The translations under genes and the position numbers were made by a program. Below the pieces are notes generated by a model that saw nothing but the letters and a program-made list of their open reading frames with translations, had not been told where the DNA came from and made no database searches. 64,000 nucleotides of DNA, from the NCBI GenBank assembly GCA_965240325.2, contig OZ251232.1, positions 496,001-560,000 on the forward strand, read 5' to 3'. The stretch comes from Rebecca billardiae RCC1528. Taxonomy: Eukaryota; Haptophyta. Of this stretch, positions 1-10,447 are shown in pieces; position 1 is the first letter of the stretch; each line of letters starts with the position of its first letter.

Positions 1-35
1 GGCGTTCCCGGGATCCTGCCACACGCTCCCGAAAA

Positions 36-62
36 GCAAAGCCCCCCCTGGGGGGGCTTTGC
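36..62. repeat. 27-nt near-perfect palindrome (hairpin)
   Basis: Two 13-nt arms (GCAAAG followed by seven C, then seven G followed by CTTTGC) are separated by a single T, so the strand can fold into a 12-bp stem with a 3-nt loop. A short T-run follows. It looks like a bacterial intrinsic terminator, but the genomic setting is eukaryotic and no gene ends here, so no function is assigned. Confidence 0.85.
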
Positions 63-161
63 CTTTTTCCGTATTCAATGTACCCGCTTCAAATGGACGA
101 AGCCCGTTCCAATAGGAAGACGGTTCAATTTGGCGTATGACCGATGCGGGGAACGCCCCTG

Positions 162-1108
162 AAGATAGTTCAGGAGATCTCCCGGACTCTCTCAACTGCC
201 GTGACGAAACACAAGAAGTTGGTCCGCTGGGGCCGCGGGGCGCGATGGCAGCCGTGCCCCCGTGCGCTCGGGCGGCCACTTGCCCGCCGTGTGCGTGGCA
301 ATGTGCGCGTCAGCACCGGCTGAGACGTGCCTACGGGATGATATGGGCTATGAACGTCCCATCAGTGCGCTTGAATGACCGTGTTGCGCGCGCGTGATGC
401 AGTACGCGTGCACCGCTGTGCTTGTTCGCCCGTGCTCGTCGCTTGCGCCGAACGCGCGGCTGGCACGAGGTTGTGCTCGGTGAGCGAGTACCGACTTGGG
501 CCGTTGACGGCATGTACATGGCATCTGCCCTTGTTCCTGCCGCGCACCATCCCCTACAGCTGCATTCTCCCGAGGAGCACGCATGCCAAGCTGTCTCAAG
601 CATTATACCAATAGACAGGCCATTGCTGGCATTTGCTGCTCAATTTGAAATACCTTTGCGCGCGGAATACACCATGCAGCATGCGTGCTTCGAAGTGCCC
701 CGAAAGATGCGATGCGACGCTACCGTGGAGATGGTGAAGCGTTGAGAGAGCGGCATCATCTCACACAAACGCTTGGTGGCTTCAGTCAGTACTCGCTCAC
801 CGAGCACAACCTCGTGCCAGCCGCGCGTTCGGCGCAAGCGACGAGCACGGGCGAACAAGCACAGCGGTGCACGCGTACTGCATCACACGCGCGCAACACG
901 GTCATTCAAGCGCACTGATGGGACGTTCATAGCCCATATCATCCCGTAGGCACGTCTCAGCCGGTGCTGACGCGCACATTGCCACGCACACGGCGGGCAA
1001 GTGGCCGCCCGAGCGCACGGGGGCACGGCTGCCATCGCGCCCCGCGGCCCCAGCGGACCAACTTCTTGTGTTTCGTCACCTCCCGGACTTTCTGCCCTGA
1101 ACTATCTT
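162..1108. mobile_element. Foldback element: ~330-bp inverted arms around a 287-bp loop
   Basis: Positions 162-496 reappear as the reverse complement at 784-1108. The inner roughly 285 bp of each arm are almost identical, and the outer ends have small indels but keep matching termini (AAGATAGTTCAGG at 162 and its complement ending at 1108). The 287-bp centre (497-783) is unique and I see no coding sequence in it; the small reading frames in the arms mirror one another and are by-products of the repeat. No clear target-site duplication flanks the element. This fits a foldback or long-TIR MITE-like element. A local inverted duplication is the alternative. Confidence 0.8.
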
Positions 1109-1606
1109 ATTATTATCATGTGGGGAACTGGGGATCCATGATTGAGCCATATCATGAGCCATATCAACCACTCTGAACCACGACAAAATACCGCCTTGAA
1201 CAACACCTACACTCAACTTGAACATGTGATTCAGTCAGAGGGCAAGTTGCCACTGAAAACCAACCGACAAGAAATACTTTCTGGAACCTACCCTCGGTCG
1301 GCTTTTAGCTAAACCACATTTCTACCCACCCGGACTACTGTCTCGCCTGCCCGAGGCCTGAGCTGTGTGCGTCTCTTATTCTTAGTAAACTGTACTCTGA
1401 TCCGACTCGGACCAGCCTCTGCCAACGGACTGTCGGTCGGTGTCCAACTCATAGTCATTAGTTGTCTGCATTGAGGGCATCCTCCGACCCGGCGAGCCCG
1501 ACCTCTGACCGACGGACTGCTAAGTACTGTATAGTAGGCTTAACTGTCCTCGATCTCGACGACAGCAGGACTTGCCATGCGGCCCGTGCCGGCCGATCGC
1601 TCCGCA
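1109..1606. other. Intergenic, no gene seen; carries a dispersed 35-nt repeat
   Basis: No convincing reading frame or RNA gene. Positions 1356-1390 match, in reverse complement, one unit of the short repeat at 38733-38766. The 3' end of the large minus-strand gene lies immediately to the right. Confidence 0.6.
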
Positions 1607-4600
1607 TCAGAGGCTTAGCAGCGCACTCTCGCTCCCACGGCCTGCGGCTGCGCCGCGTCCGCGCGCCGCCTGCGGCTGGGCCGCGGCGGCGGCGGCGCCC
1701 GCACTGGCCGTCCGCGCGGCGCGCTCGCGCCACGGCTGCTCGTGCGCGTGCACGCGCAGCGCGCTCAGCGCGCGCAGGCCCGCTCGGCGCGCGCTTGGCG
1801 CCGCCAGTGCGCCGCCGACGGCAGCCGCCTCGCGCCATGCCGCCTCCGCCGCGCGCGCGTGCGCCAGCAGCCGCGCGCGGTGCAGGGCTCGGAGCGCGCG
1901 CGTCGCGCCGTGCGCGCGCCGCAGGGCGGCCGCGCGCGCGCTCAGCCGTGCCGCCGCGGCGCGTCCCCGCAGCGCGCTCAGCCCACGCCGAGCCCGGGCG
2001 GTCGTGCGCCCCCACTCCGCGCGCGCGCTCAGCCGCGCCGCCTCCGGCTCGACCGCGCCCGACGCCGCCTCCGCGCACCACGCGCACGCGAGGGCGGGCT
2101 CGAGCGCGGCAGCGCGCGCCGCGTCGATGGCGGCGTGCGCCTCGCGCCGCGCGCCCGCTGCCGTGCTCGTGAGCTGCGGCTCGTGCGAGGCGTGGCGTGC
2201 GGGGGGCTCGGCGCCGCCGGCGCTCAGAAGCGCGGCCGCGCCGGGCGCAGCCACCGCCACCAGCCTCGGTCCGATCAGCTCCAGTGCGCCCGCGCGCGCC
2301 GCCTGCAGACGCGCCGCGCGCGCAACCCACGAGCCGCGCGCGCGGCCGCCGCGCGCCGCCGCGCGCGCGAGCGGCTTGGCGGGCGCGGCCGCGCGCGGGG
2401 AGGCGTCGGCGGACAGCGCGCGCTCGCGTAGGATCGCCGGAGGGGGCGCCCAGCTCGGAGCCCCCAGCTCGCCGTCGCGCGGCGGCTGCGCCCAGACGGA
2501 CGGCGGATGCGGCGCGCCCCAGCGCGCGAGCGGCGGCGCCGACGCCGGCGGCCCGGGCGCCGGCCGCGGCCGCCGGGGCGGCGTCTGAGCAGAGGGCTCG
2601 CCGCCGGCAGGGGCCGCGCCATCATCTCCGGAGGAAGGCTGCGCGTCCGCGCGAGCCCGGCGTGTCGGCCCGGCCGCGCGCGCTCGGGCCGGCGCCGACG
2701 GCCGGCGGCACTCCTCCACCTCCCCTCGCCACGCCGCCGCCGCACCCGCCCCCTGCGGCCGTGCGGGCAGCTGCGCACGTGCGCTGTGCTCTGTGACACT
2801 GTGGACGGCGCCCAGCCTGGCTGCGCGCGCGCCGCACCCGCCGCACGCGCCGGCACCGAGCCACGCGGCCGGTGGCGAGTCTGGCGGGACGCTGGGCTGG
2901 CGGGACGGCGCAGTGGCCGGCGGTGCCGGCGGCGAAGGCAGCGGCGCGCTTGGCGGCGGGCTCGGCGCCGCCGAGGCCTGCCGCGCCGGCCGCTGCGCGG
3001 CTGGCGCGTCCGGCGCGCGCGTTGGCTGAGGCGGTGGCGGTGGCGGCGAGGAGGACGAGGCGCGCGGCGCCCCGCGCGCGGCCCGCGCGGACGGCGCCGC
3101 CCGCCCGTCCCAGCCCGCGCGCGCGCGCCCCGCGTGCGCCGAGCGGTCCGAGCGCGCGCGCTCTGCCGCGGCGGCGAGGGCACCGGCCGCGCCGCCGCGG
3201 GCGCCGAGCAGCTGAGGCAGGCTCGGCGTCGGCGGGGCGGGCGGCGATGCGCGCAGACGGCCGGGAGCGCCGCCGCGTGACGCGGCCGGGTGCGCCTCCG
3301 GCGTGCCCCAGCGCTCGGCTTCGCACGCGTCGCCATCCGCCCAGCGCACGCCGCCGCGCGCGCCCTCGCGCGCGCGCCGCGCCGCGCCGCGCGCCGCGCC
3401 GCCGGCAGAGTGCGCGCGCTGCGCCAGCGGCGCACGGCGTGCACGCATGGGCGTCGCCGCGTCCGGCTGGGCAGGCGCGGGGAGCTGCGCCGGCGCGGAC
3501 CGCGCTCGGCTCGCGCGCACGCGCGCGGCGGACGCGGCGGTGGCAAGCGCAGCGAGGCGCGCGGCAGCGGCCGCGCCGCCCGCCGGCTGAGCCGAGGGCG
3601 GCGCAGCGCGCGCGGCGCGCGGCGCGCCGCCTCGGCCGCGGTGCGCGAAGGGCGCATCAGCCAGCGCCAGCTGCGCGCCACGCGTGGCGTGCCAGGCAGG
3701 GCCGTGCAAGACGCCCGGCCCCGCGCGCGGCGACGCGCCCGCGTCCCACGCCGCGCTCGCCGCCGCCTCTCGCGCGCGCGCGCGCTCGGCCGAGGCCGCG
3801 TGCGCGCGCGCCACAGCGACACGGCGCGCGGCGCGCGCGGCCGCCAGGGCTGGGCTGTCCGTGCCGTCGGCGTCGGCGTCGGTGGCGGCGCTCGCGGCGG
3901 AGCGCGCGGCGAGCGCGCGTGCGCCGAGCCGCTCCGCCGGGCTGCGTGCCGGGCCATCGCGCCCGCCGCGCGTCTCTCGCACCGCCGGCCAGCCGGCGGC
4001 GGCGGCGGCGGCGGGCGGCGCGTCGGCGCGTCTGCTGCCGCAGGCGCGCAGCAGGCGCGCGCGCACGCGCGTGGTGGCCCCGCCGTGGCCGGCGGGAGGG
4101 CGGCGCAGGCGGGGCGAGGCGCTGCCCAGCGCGCGCGCCGCCCTGGCCACGTTGCGCAGCGCGGCGCCGCCCGCGGCCCCCTCCTCGGCCCCCGCCGCCG
4201 CCGCCGCTCGGCGCGCGCGCGCCGCCGCGCGCGGCCACGCGCGCGCGGGCGGCGCGGGCGGCGGGTGCGCGCGGTGGCGCGTGCGCACGTGCCATGCGCG
4301 CAGGCAGTCGCGCGCCGCGCCGCGCCGGCCGAGCACGCTGGCGATCCGCTGCACGTGCCGCGCGTACGCCGCGCCGCGCCACGCGTCGAGCGCGCGCACC
4401 GCGCCCAGCATCGCCACCAGCGCGCACGCGTGCGTGCGCACGCGCGCGCGCAGCCGCGCGCGCGCCCACCGCCGCCACGCGCCGCCGAGCGCGCCCGGCG
4501 GCGCGGCGCGCGGGCGCGCGAGGGCGCGCGGCGGCGACGCGAGGGCGGCGACGGCTGCGGCACGCGGGACGCCGAGCGGCTCGCTCGCAGCCGCCGGGCG

Positions 4601-4673
4601 CTGCGCCGAGCGCGCCGCGACGGGCCGCGCCCAGCACACCCCCTGCCGCGCGCCGCCGCCCTCCGCATCGGCG

Positions 4674-4719
<46 letters not shown>

Positions 4720-7700
4720 TGCCGCGGCGCTCGGCCGCGCCCGCCGACGCCGCCCGCGGCGCGGCGCCGCCCCTGCCGCTGCCCTGCGCCGCGTCGGCGT
4801 CGACGTGGTCGAATGGCCAGGCGAAGCGCGAGGGCGTTGCGCCGGGCGTGTGCCGTGCGCCGCGGCCAGAGCCCGCTCCGACGGGCGGCGACGGCGGCGC
4901 AGCCGCCGCCTCGCCGCGCGCGCCCGCCCCCGCCGCCGCCACTGGCACGGCGCGCGGCGGCAAAGCGCGCGCGGCCGCCGCCGCGTCAGCCGCACACCGC
5001 CCGCCGGACCGGGCGGCGAGCGCGCGGGCGGGTGTGCGCACAAGCGGGCTCGGCGTGCGCACGGGCGGGCTCGGCGTGCGCGCGGGCGGTGTGCCGCCGT
5101 CGCTGCCGCCACCCCCGCCGCCGCCCCTGCCCGCCCCCAGGCCGCCCGCCGCCAGCCGCAGCGCGGCGCAGGCGTGCGCGCCGTCCGCGAGCCCTGAGCG
5201 CGGCTGCGCACCGCCCGCGCCGCGCGCCGAGGCGTGGGCCGCGGCTCGCGCGGCCTCGCGCGCGCGCACGTGCGCCGCGAGCGCAAGCAGCGCAGTCCAC
5301 AGCCGCACACGCCGCTGCAACCGGCGGTGCGGCGATGCCACCCGGCGCAGCTCGCGCGCGAGCGCGCGCGCGCCGTGCGCGCGCCGCCAGCCGCGCCAGC
5401 CGGCGGCGAGCGCGGCCGCGGCGTGGAGCCATGCCGCCATCCGGACCGAGAGCTCGGCCGGACTGTGCGGCTGCTGGGCGGACGCGCCGTCGGCGGCGGT
5501 GGTCGCGCCGGCGGCGGAGGCGCCCCCGCTCCGAGCCGCGCCGGCGTGGCCCCCGCCGCAAAGCCCAAGCGCGGCGCTCACGCGCGCGGGCGCCGCCGCC
5601 GAGTGCGCGCGCGCCTGCGCCGACGCGGCCGCCACGCGCAGCGCACCGAGCGTGGCGCGCGCGCGCGGCGAAAGCGTCGGCGGCGAGGGCGGCTGCTGGG
5701 GCGCGGGGTGCGCTTCGCGACGCCGCGCCGGGCGCGCCGCGGCGAGCGCGAGCGCGTGCCGACGCTCCGCCGCCGCGCGCCGCTCGGCGAGCGCCGCCAC
5801 CAGCGCGCTCATGCTCCGCAGCTCGGCGCTGCCGCCGCACGCCGCGCGCGCGCTGCCGCGGCGTGGCCGTGCGCCGTGCTGCGCGCGCCCCTCCGCGCCG
5901 ACGCCGGCGGCAGCGGCAGCGGCTGCGGGCGGGGCGGGCGCGTCAGGCGCGACGCCGGCGGTGCGCTGCGCGCTCGCCGCCTCGGCGCACGCACCGGCGT
6001 CACCGGCGTCGGCCGCGGGCCCGGCGCGCACGCCGCCCTCCTCCTCCTCCTCCTCCACAGGGGCGGCGGCAGGGGCGGCGGCAGGGGCGGCGAGGTGCGC
6101 GGCTGCGCCCGCCGAGCGCGGCGGCAGCAGCAGCAGCAGCTGGCGATGGGCGTCCTGCGCGCGCGCGAGCGCGGCGGCCGCGCCGGCCGCGCCGGCGTGC
6201 CCCACCGGCCCGCTCTCGGGCCGCCCGCGCCACACCCTCTCCGCCGGGACACTTGGCCGAGCCGCATGGCGCGCGTGATGACCCGCATTACCCGCATTAC
6301 CCGCATTACCCGCGTGACCCGGCTGGGCGTGAGCGCGCGCACTCGGCGGCGTGGGCTGGCGCGGCACCGGGCGCGGGGGCGGGCTGCGGGCGCCGGCCGT
6401 GCGCGGGGCTGCGCCGTGCTCGAGCCCGGCGAGCCGCGCGCGCCACGCGCGCGCGGGCTCGTCGTGCACCGCGCGCCACGCGTGCAGAGCCGAGCGCGCG
6501 CGCCCTTGCTGCGCTGTCGCCGCGCACCGCGCCGCGGCCGGCGCGCCGCGCGCCGCGTGCAGGTGCAGCCCCGCGCGCGGCGGCGGCGTGCGCGAGCGGC
6601 GCGCGGGCCCCGGCGCCCCCGAGGCCTCGCGCGCGGCGTGCAGCCGCCCCGTGCTCGCCGCCCGCCGCTCCGCGCCAGCCACCGCCGCAGCCGCGCGCCC
6701 CTCGCCGGGCAGCGAGCGGGGTGGCCCGGCCGAGCGCGCCGCGGCCGCGCGGCGCGCAGTCGGGACGTGAGGCGAGCTCGGGCGCGCGCCCGCGCCGACG
6801 ACGGCTGCGCGGGCGCTCGAAGGGGCGGCTGGCGACCATCGGCGCGGCAGCTCGCGAGAGGCAGCTGCGCGCGCGCCTCCGTGCGCGCAGCTGGCCGCCG
6901 CGCCGGCCGCACGCGGCGTGGCGCCGCGCGGCGCCGCGCCCGCGCGCCACGCGCGCAGCGCCCGGCCAGCGCTCGGCGCGTGTGCAAGGAGCGTGCTGCG
7001 CCCGCCGCCCAGCAGCGCGTGGGCGAGCAGCGCGCGGAGCGCGCCGCGCACGCGCCGCAGCACGCGCCGAGCCCTCACGCCCGCGACCGCCTCGGCGCCG
7101 CGCAGCGCCGCGCGCAGCCGCCTCACGGCCGCCCGCAGCCCGGAGCGCCGAGCGGCCGCGCGCGCGACCGAGCTGAGCGCGCGCGCGCGCGCGCGCTCGA
7201 GGGCGGCGTGCGCGGCGCGCGTGCGCCAGGCACGGCACGCGCGCAGGCGCGCGCGCGCGTGCAGCGCTCGCGCGTGCGCCTCGGCGCCGCGCAGCAGCAG
7301 CGGCACCGCGCCGAGCGCCGCGTGCTCGCCCAAAGACACGGCGCCTCCGCCCGCGCGCCGAGCGTGTGCGGGGTGCGCGCGCTCGCGCCAGGCGCGCACG
7401 GCGAGCGTGAGGCGCACGCCGCGGAGGTGCGAGCACGCCATGCGCTCGTGCGCCCGCGCGCGCCTCCACGCCATCCACCGACGCACCGCCAGCGAGCGCG
7501 CGCGCACGGCGTGTAGCCGCGTGCCCGTGCGCACGTGCGCGCTGGCCGCGTCGAAGCTCGCGCCACGAGCGCGCCACCGTCGGATCGCGGAGGCGCGGAT
7601 GGTGGAGAGCATCGTGTGGTGCGCGTGTCCGAGCGCTCGGCCCTTCCCGTGCTCCCGCCGCCACGCGCGCAGCGCATGGCGTGCCCGCAGCACGCGCTGC

Positions 7701-7855
7701 GCGCGCAGCCGCCGGGTCTCCGCACCCGGCGGCCTCACGAGCTGCGATGCGGCGAACGCGACGGGGGCGCGGTGCGCGGACGAGGAGTGGGCGGCGTTCG
7801 CGTCGAGGTACGCGCGCAGCTCGGTCACCTCCGTCTGCACTGTGCCGCTGCCCAT
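1607..7855 (-). CDS. Giant Trp-repeat protein, Sfi1-like (centrosome/basal-body type)
   Basis: A single uninterrupted frame encodes about 2082 residues. The ATG at 7855 is chosen because the product then begins MGSGTVQTEVTELRAYLD, a soluble helical start, whereas upstream residues look like translated 5' UTR. The N-terminal part (about residues 60-250) and segments near 960 and 1230 carry spaced Trp/Arg motifs such as ALRAWRREHG, AIRRWRARG, AVRRWMAWRR and LAVRAWRERA. This spacing resembles the centrin-binding repeats of Sfi1. The rest is Ala/Arg/Pro low complexity with a poly-Gly tract (about 4672-4720) and three NAG units encoded by a 9-bp tandem repeat near 6285. A centriole or basal-body scaffold role is inferred. 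The divergent neighbour is an axonemal STPG protein. Family assignment rests on Trp spacing only. Confidence 0.6.
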
Positions 7856-8117
7856 TCGTGCGGCGCCCACGCGGGCGCGGGCGCGGCCGGCCAGGCGGGC
7901 GTGCTCACGGCCACCCTTTGAATCACGCGAGCGCCCGAGCCCGCCTCCGCGGCTTGCTTGCTGGTCCGGCCAACCGAGCGGGAGGGCGTGCGTACAGCCG
8001 TACACCCGTCCGTCCGGTGCTCCGGTGAAACAGGCAGTAGAAACCGCCTTTCTCGTCCTTTTGCATCCCGTTGCCTCCTGGCGGGTGTCCACCGCGACAC
8101 GCGAGAGGCGACCGGCC
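7856..8117. promoter_or_regulatory. Shared divergent promoter region (262 bp)
   Basis: The start codons of the Sfi1-like gene (minus) and the STPG gene (plus) are separated by 262 bp, so both promoters and 5' UTRs must fit here. No TATA box was recognised. Co-regulation with flagellar assembly is inferred from the two products. Confidence 0.5.
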
Positions 8118-8939
8118 ATGCGCATCGCCTCACCGCGCCCGGCACCCGCGGTGGCGACGGGCAACTACGCCGTCGACTACGCGCCTCCGCGCAGCCCGCG
8201 CGTGGCGAACGCCAGCTCGGTGCTGCTCATCTCGCCGCGCGCGGTGCGCGAGCGCTCGAAGAGCCGGCTGCGCGAGTCTGCTGCCTTCAAGTCCGCATCC
8301 ACGCGCTTCCCAGTACACGGCCTCAGCTTCTCGGGTCCGGCGTACAACCCGCTCGACACGCCGAGCGTGGGCGCGTACTCGCCGCTCTTGCTGTCCGGAG
8401 GCCGTCCCGCCTCCATCGAGCTCTCGGCCGCCTCCCCCGAGCGGCGCGCGCTGCTGCTCGGAGACCAGGGCGGGCGGCTCGGCTCTCCCCGCGCGCCCTT
8501 CGGCTCGACGATGCCGCGGGGCGGATTCAGCGCCGTCGGGGGGCAGCTGTTCACGCGCGAGCAGCTCGACTCCCCCGGCCCGGCCGCGTACTCGCCCGCG
8601 GTGCACCCGCGCACGGGCCGCAGCCTCGCAGTGGGTGCCTCCGGGTACGAGAAGGAGGCGCTGAGGGCGGCCGGCCGGCTGGGTGGCTCTCACTCGGGGC
8701 CGCTGGGCGCGCTCGCGCGCCGACCGAGCTCGCCGGGCAGCCCGCGCGGAGGCGGGTGGGAGAATGCCGAGCTCAGCCCGACGGAGGTCCGCCGGCTCAC
8801 GACCGCCTTCCGCTCCACCTCCCCCGCGCGCCCGCCGCCCGCCCAGCTGGGAGCGCCCGGGCCGGGCGAGTACGAAGACGTCCTCACGCGCACCGGCTCG
8901 AGGCGGCAGATCTCCGAGTCGGCGTTCGAGCCCTTGTGA
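8118..8939 (+). CDS. STPG/SHIPPO-repeat protein (sperm-tail PG-rich repeat)
   Basis: A 273-residue protein from the ATG at 8118. It has at least three proline-glycine-tyrosine motifs typical of STPG/ODF3-type microtubule-associated proteins: SGPAYNP with GAYSP (about residues 71-88), DSPGPAAYSP (about 151-160) and GAPGPGEYED (about 244-253). The rest is Ser/Arg/Pro-rich and probably disordered. Family members bind axonemal or cortical microtubules, so location in the flagellum is likely. The frame remains open upstream to 6918, but that stretch is antisense to the large minus-strand gene and lacks the family motifs, so the internal ATG after the divergent spacer is preferred. No intron seen. 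Confidence 0.8.
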   Translation: MRIASPRPAPAVATGNYAVDYAPPRSPRVANASSVLLISPRAVRERSKSRLRESAAFKSASTRFPVHGLSFSGPAYNPLDTPSVGAYSPLLLSGGRPASIELSAASPERRALLLGDQGGRLGSPRAPFGSTMPRGGFSAVGGQLFTREQLDSPGPAAYSPAVHPRTGRSLAVGASGYEKEALRAAGRLGGSHSGPLGALARRPSSPGSPRGGGWENAELSPTEVRRLTTAFRSTSPARPPPAQLGAPGPGEYEDVLTRTGSRRQISESAFEPL

Positions 8940-9403
8940 TGGGCTGGCGATGTGGCGGTGTCGGCGGCGTCGGCATCGATGGCTTCCGACTTCACTCTTC
9001 AGTGACACTTGGCCCGCCCGGTCGCCCGGGCAGTCGGCGGTCGCGCGGGACTATCGTCAGGCGTGCCACGCACCAGGGCCCAGCGTGCCCCTCGGGCGGT
9101 GCGTTCCGCCGGCGCCGTTCAGACTTCACCGTAACGCAGTGGGCAGGGCGTGAGCCGTCGTGTTCGTGCTGTGCCGCTGCTTTTGACATCGGGCTGTCGT
9201 AGCCGTGGACTGCGGTCGAGTCCTTTCAGAAATCAGAGTTTCATCACTCCTTGAGGTGAGGCTGATGAGGCTCTACTGCTTGAAAGCTCCTCAGCTCCAT
9301 CAGCCAACGGCAGTTTCCCGGCAATCTCGAGGCCGCTTGTAATCATTGGCGACTGGCTTCGGACTGGCCGCTCCCGCATCCGCGTCCTACCCGCGCGCCG
9401 ACC
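8940..9403. other. Intergenic, nothing recognised
   Basis: 464 bp between the STPG stop and the DUF427 start on the same strand. No further coding exon or RNA gene is apparent; it should hold the STPG 3' UTR and the DUF427 promoter. Confidence 0.6.
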
Positions 9404-9950
9404 ATGCCTAAGGCGGTGCTCAACGGCGAGGTGATCGCTGAGGCGGAGCAAACCGTGATGGTGGAAGGGGGGCACTATTTTCCACCCGACAGCATCAAGG
9501 TGTGAGCCAGCGAAAACTCGCAAGCACGCGCACTCCGTACGAGCTTGCGCGCGGGCCTGCTTTGCGCGCGCATCGTGCGACAGACTGAATCCCCGCCCTA
9601 AATGCGTGCATGCCCTGCCCCGCCTGCGCCACTCATCATGCCCACTGCAGAAGGAGCTCTTCACGCCCAACCCCAAAACGACCGTGTGCGGGTGGAAGGG
9701 CGTCGCCAACTGTGCGCGCGCGCGCGCGTGCGCACCCAGCAACGAGCTATTCGCGATTAGTGCCGCTTGCGCCCCAGCTGACGTCCGCTCCATCCCACGC
9801 CGCGCGGCGGGCACAGATTACGACGTGAAGGACCCGGCATCGGGAGAGGTGCAGAAGGCCCTCGCGTGGCAGTACAACCAGACAAAACCCGCTGCCTCGC
9901 ACTTCCAGTCATACATTGCCTTCTACCCTCCCGTCCGCGTGCAGCCATGA
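9404..9950 (+). CDS. DUF427 (NTP_transf_9) family small protein, three exons
   Basis: Exons 9404-9499, 9651-9711 and 9817-9950 join to give 96 residues. Introns of 151 and 105 nt have GT-AG ends (GTGTGA...CTGCAG and GTGCGC...CACAG) and phases 0 and 1. The joined product begins MPKAVLNGEVIAEAEQTV and has the family signatures EGGHYFPP, TTVCGWKG, an N-YYDV segment spanning the second junction, LAWQYNQTKPAA and YIAFYPPVRV. This is a complete DUF427 domain of usual length. DUF427 proteins are common in bacteria and occur in fungi and algae; their biochemical role is not established. Each exon is too short to show as a long open frame, and the splicing model is supported mainly by the continuous family match across both junctions. 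Confidence 0.9.
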
Positions 9951-10447
9951 GCCCAGGCGGGCCAGAGGCCGACGCGCTGGCCCACGCGCTGCTTGCCTGT
10001 GCAACGCGGCGCAGGATGGGCACGGCAATCATAATGCCGATGGACATAAGAAGCAGCTTCGCCTCCAGCATGCGCGCGCTGGCGGCAGAACAGTGATGCT
10101 CATATTGTGTCAAGGGCGTGGTCTCAGCCCGCGCCGCTGATAATGAGCGCGTAACAGTCGTTGGCACCGCGAACGTCCGATGACTCGGACTCAGTCGTCT
10201 GCACTCGCGGAGCATTACTAAGATTGTGCACTGCTGCTGGCAGTGTCTGAGCAGGCTGGATTCAGCCTCAGGCGACCTAGCAGCAGTACTCATCGATCTG
10301 ACCGTACCGCCCGACTTGTGACCGGTCATGGAGCCGGATTGGCGGCGCCGGCGACGTCGCGCGCGATTCGTCGGTCGTCGTCCGAAAACGACACTCGCCT
10401 CGTCACTCGTGTGTGCAGTCCGAGTCCGAGCAGGAGAGTCGTCGGAC
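9951..10447. other. Intergenic, no confident gene
   Basis: 497 bp between convergent DUF427 (plus) and the MFS gene (minus), containing both 3' UTRs. A short hydrophobic minus-strand frame crosses into the last DUF427 exon but has no family resemblance. Confidence 0.5.

Noticed and set aside
36-62. Bacterial-type intrinsic terminator
   Set aside because: The genome context is eukaryotic and no gene ends here, so it is listed only as a palindrome.
2275-5568. Long minus-strand frame of about 1100 codons, and plus-strand frames over the same region (2872-7176, 5234-7516)
   Set aside because: They overlap the Sfi1-like gene in other frames, are almost pure Ala/Arg/Pro, and lack the spaced Trp motifs. 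GC-rich DNA gives few stop codons in every frame.
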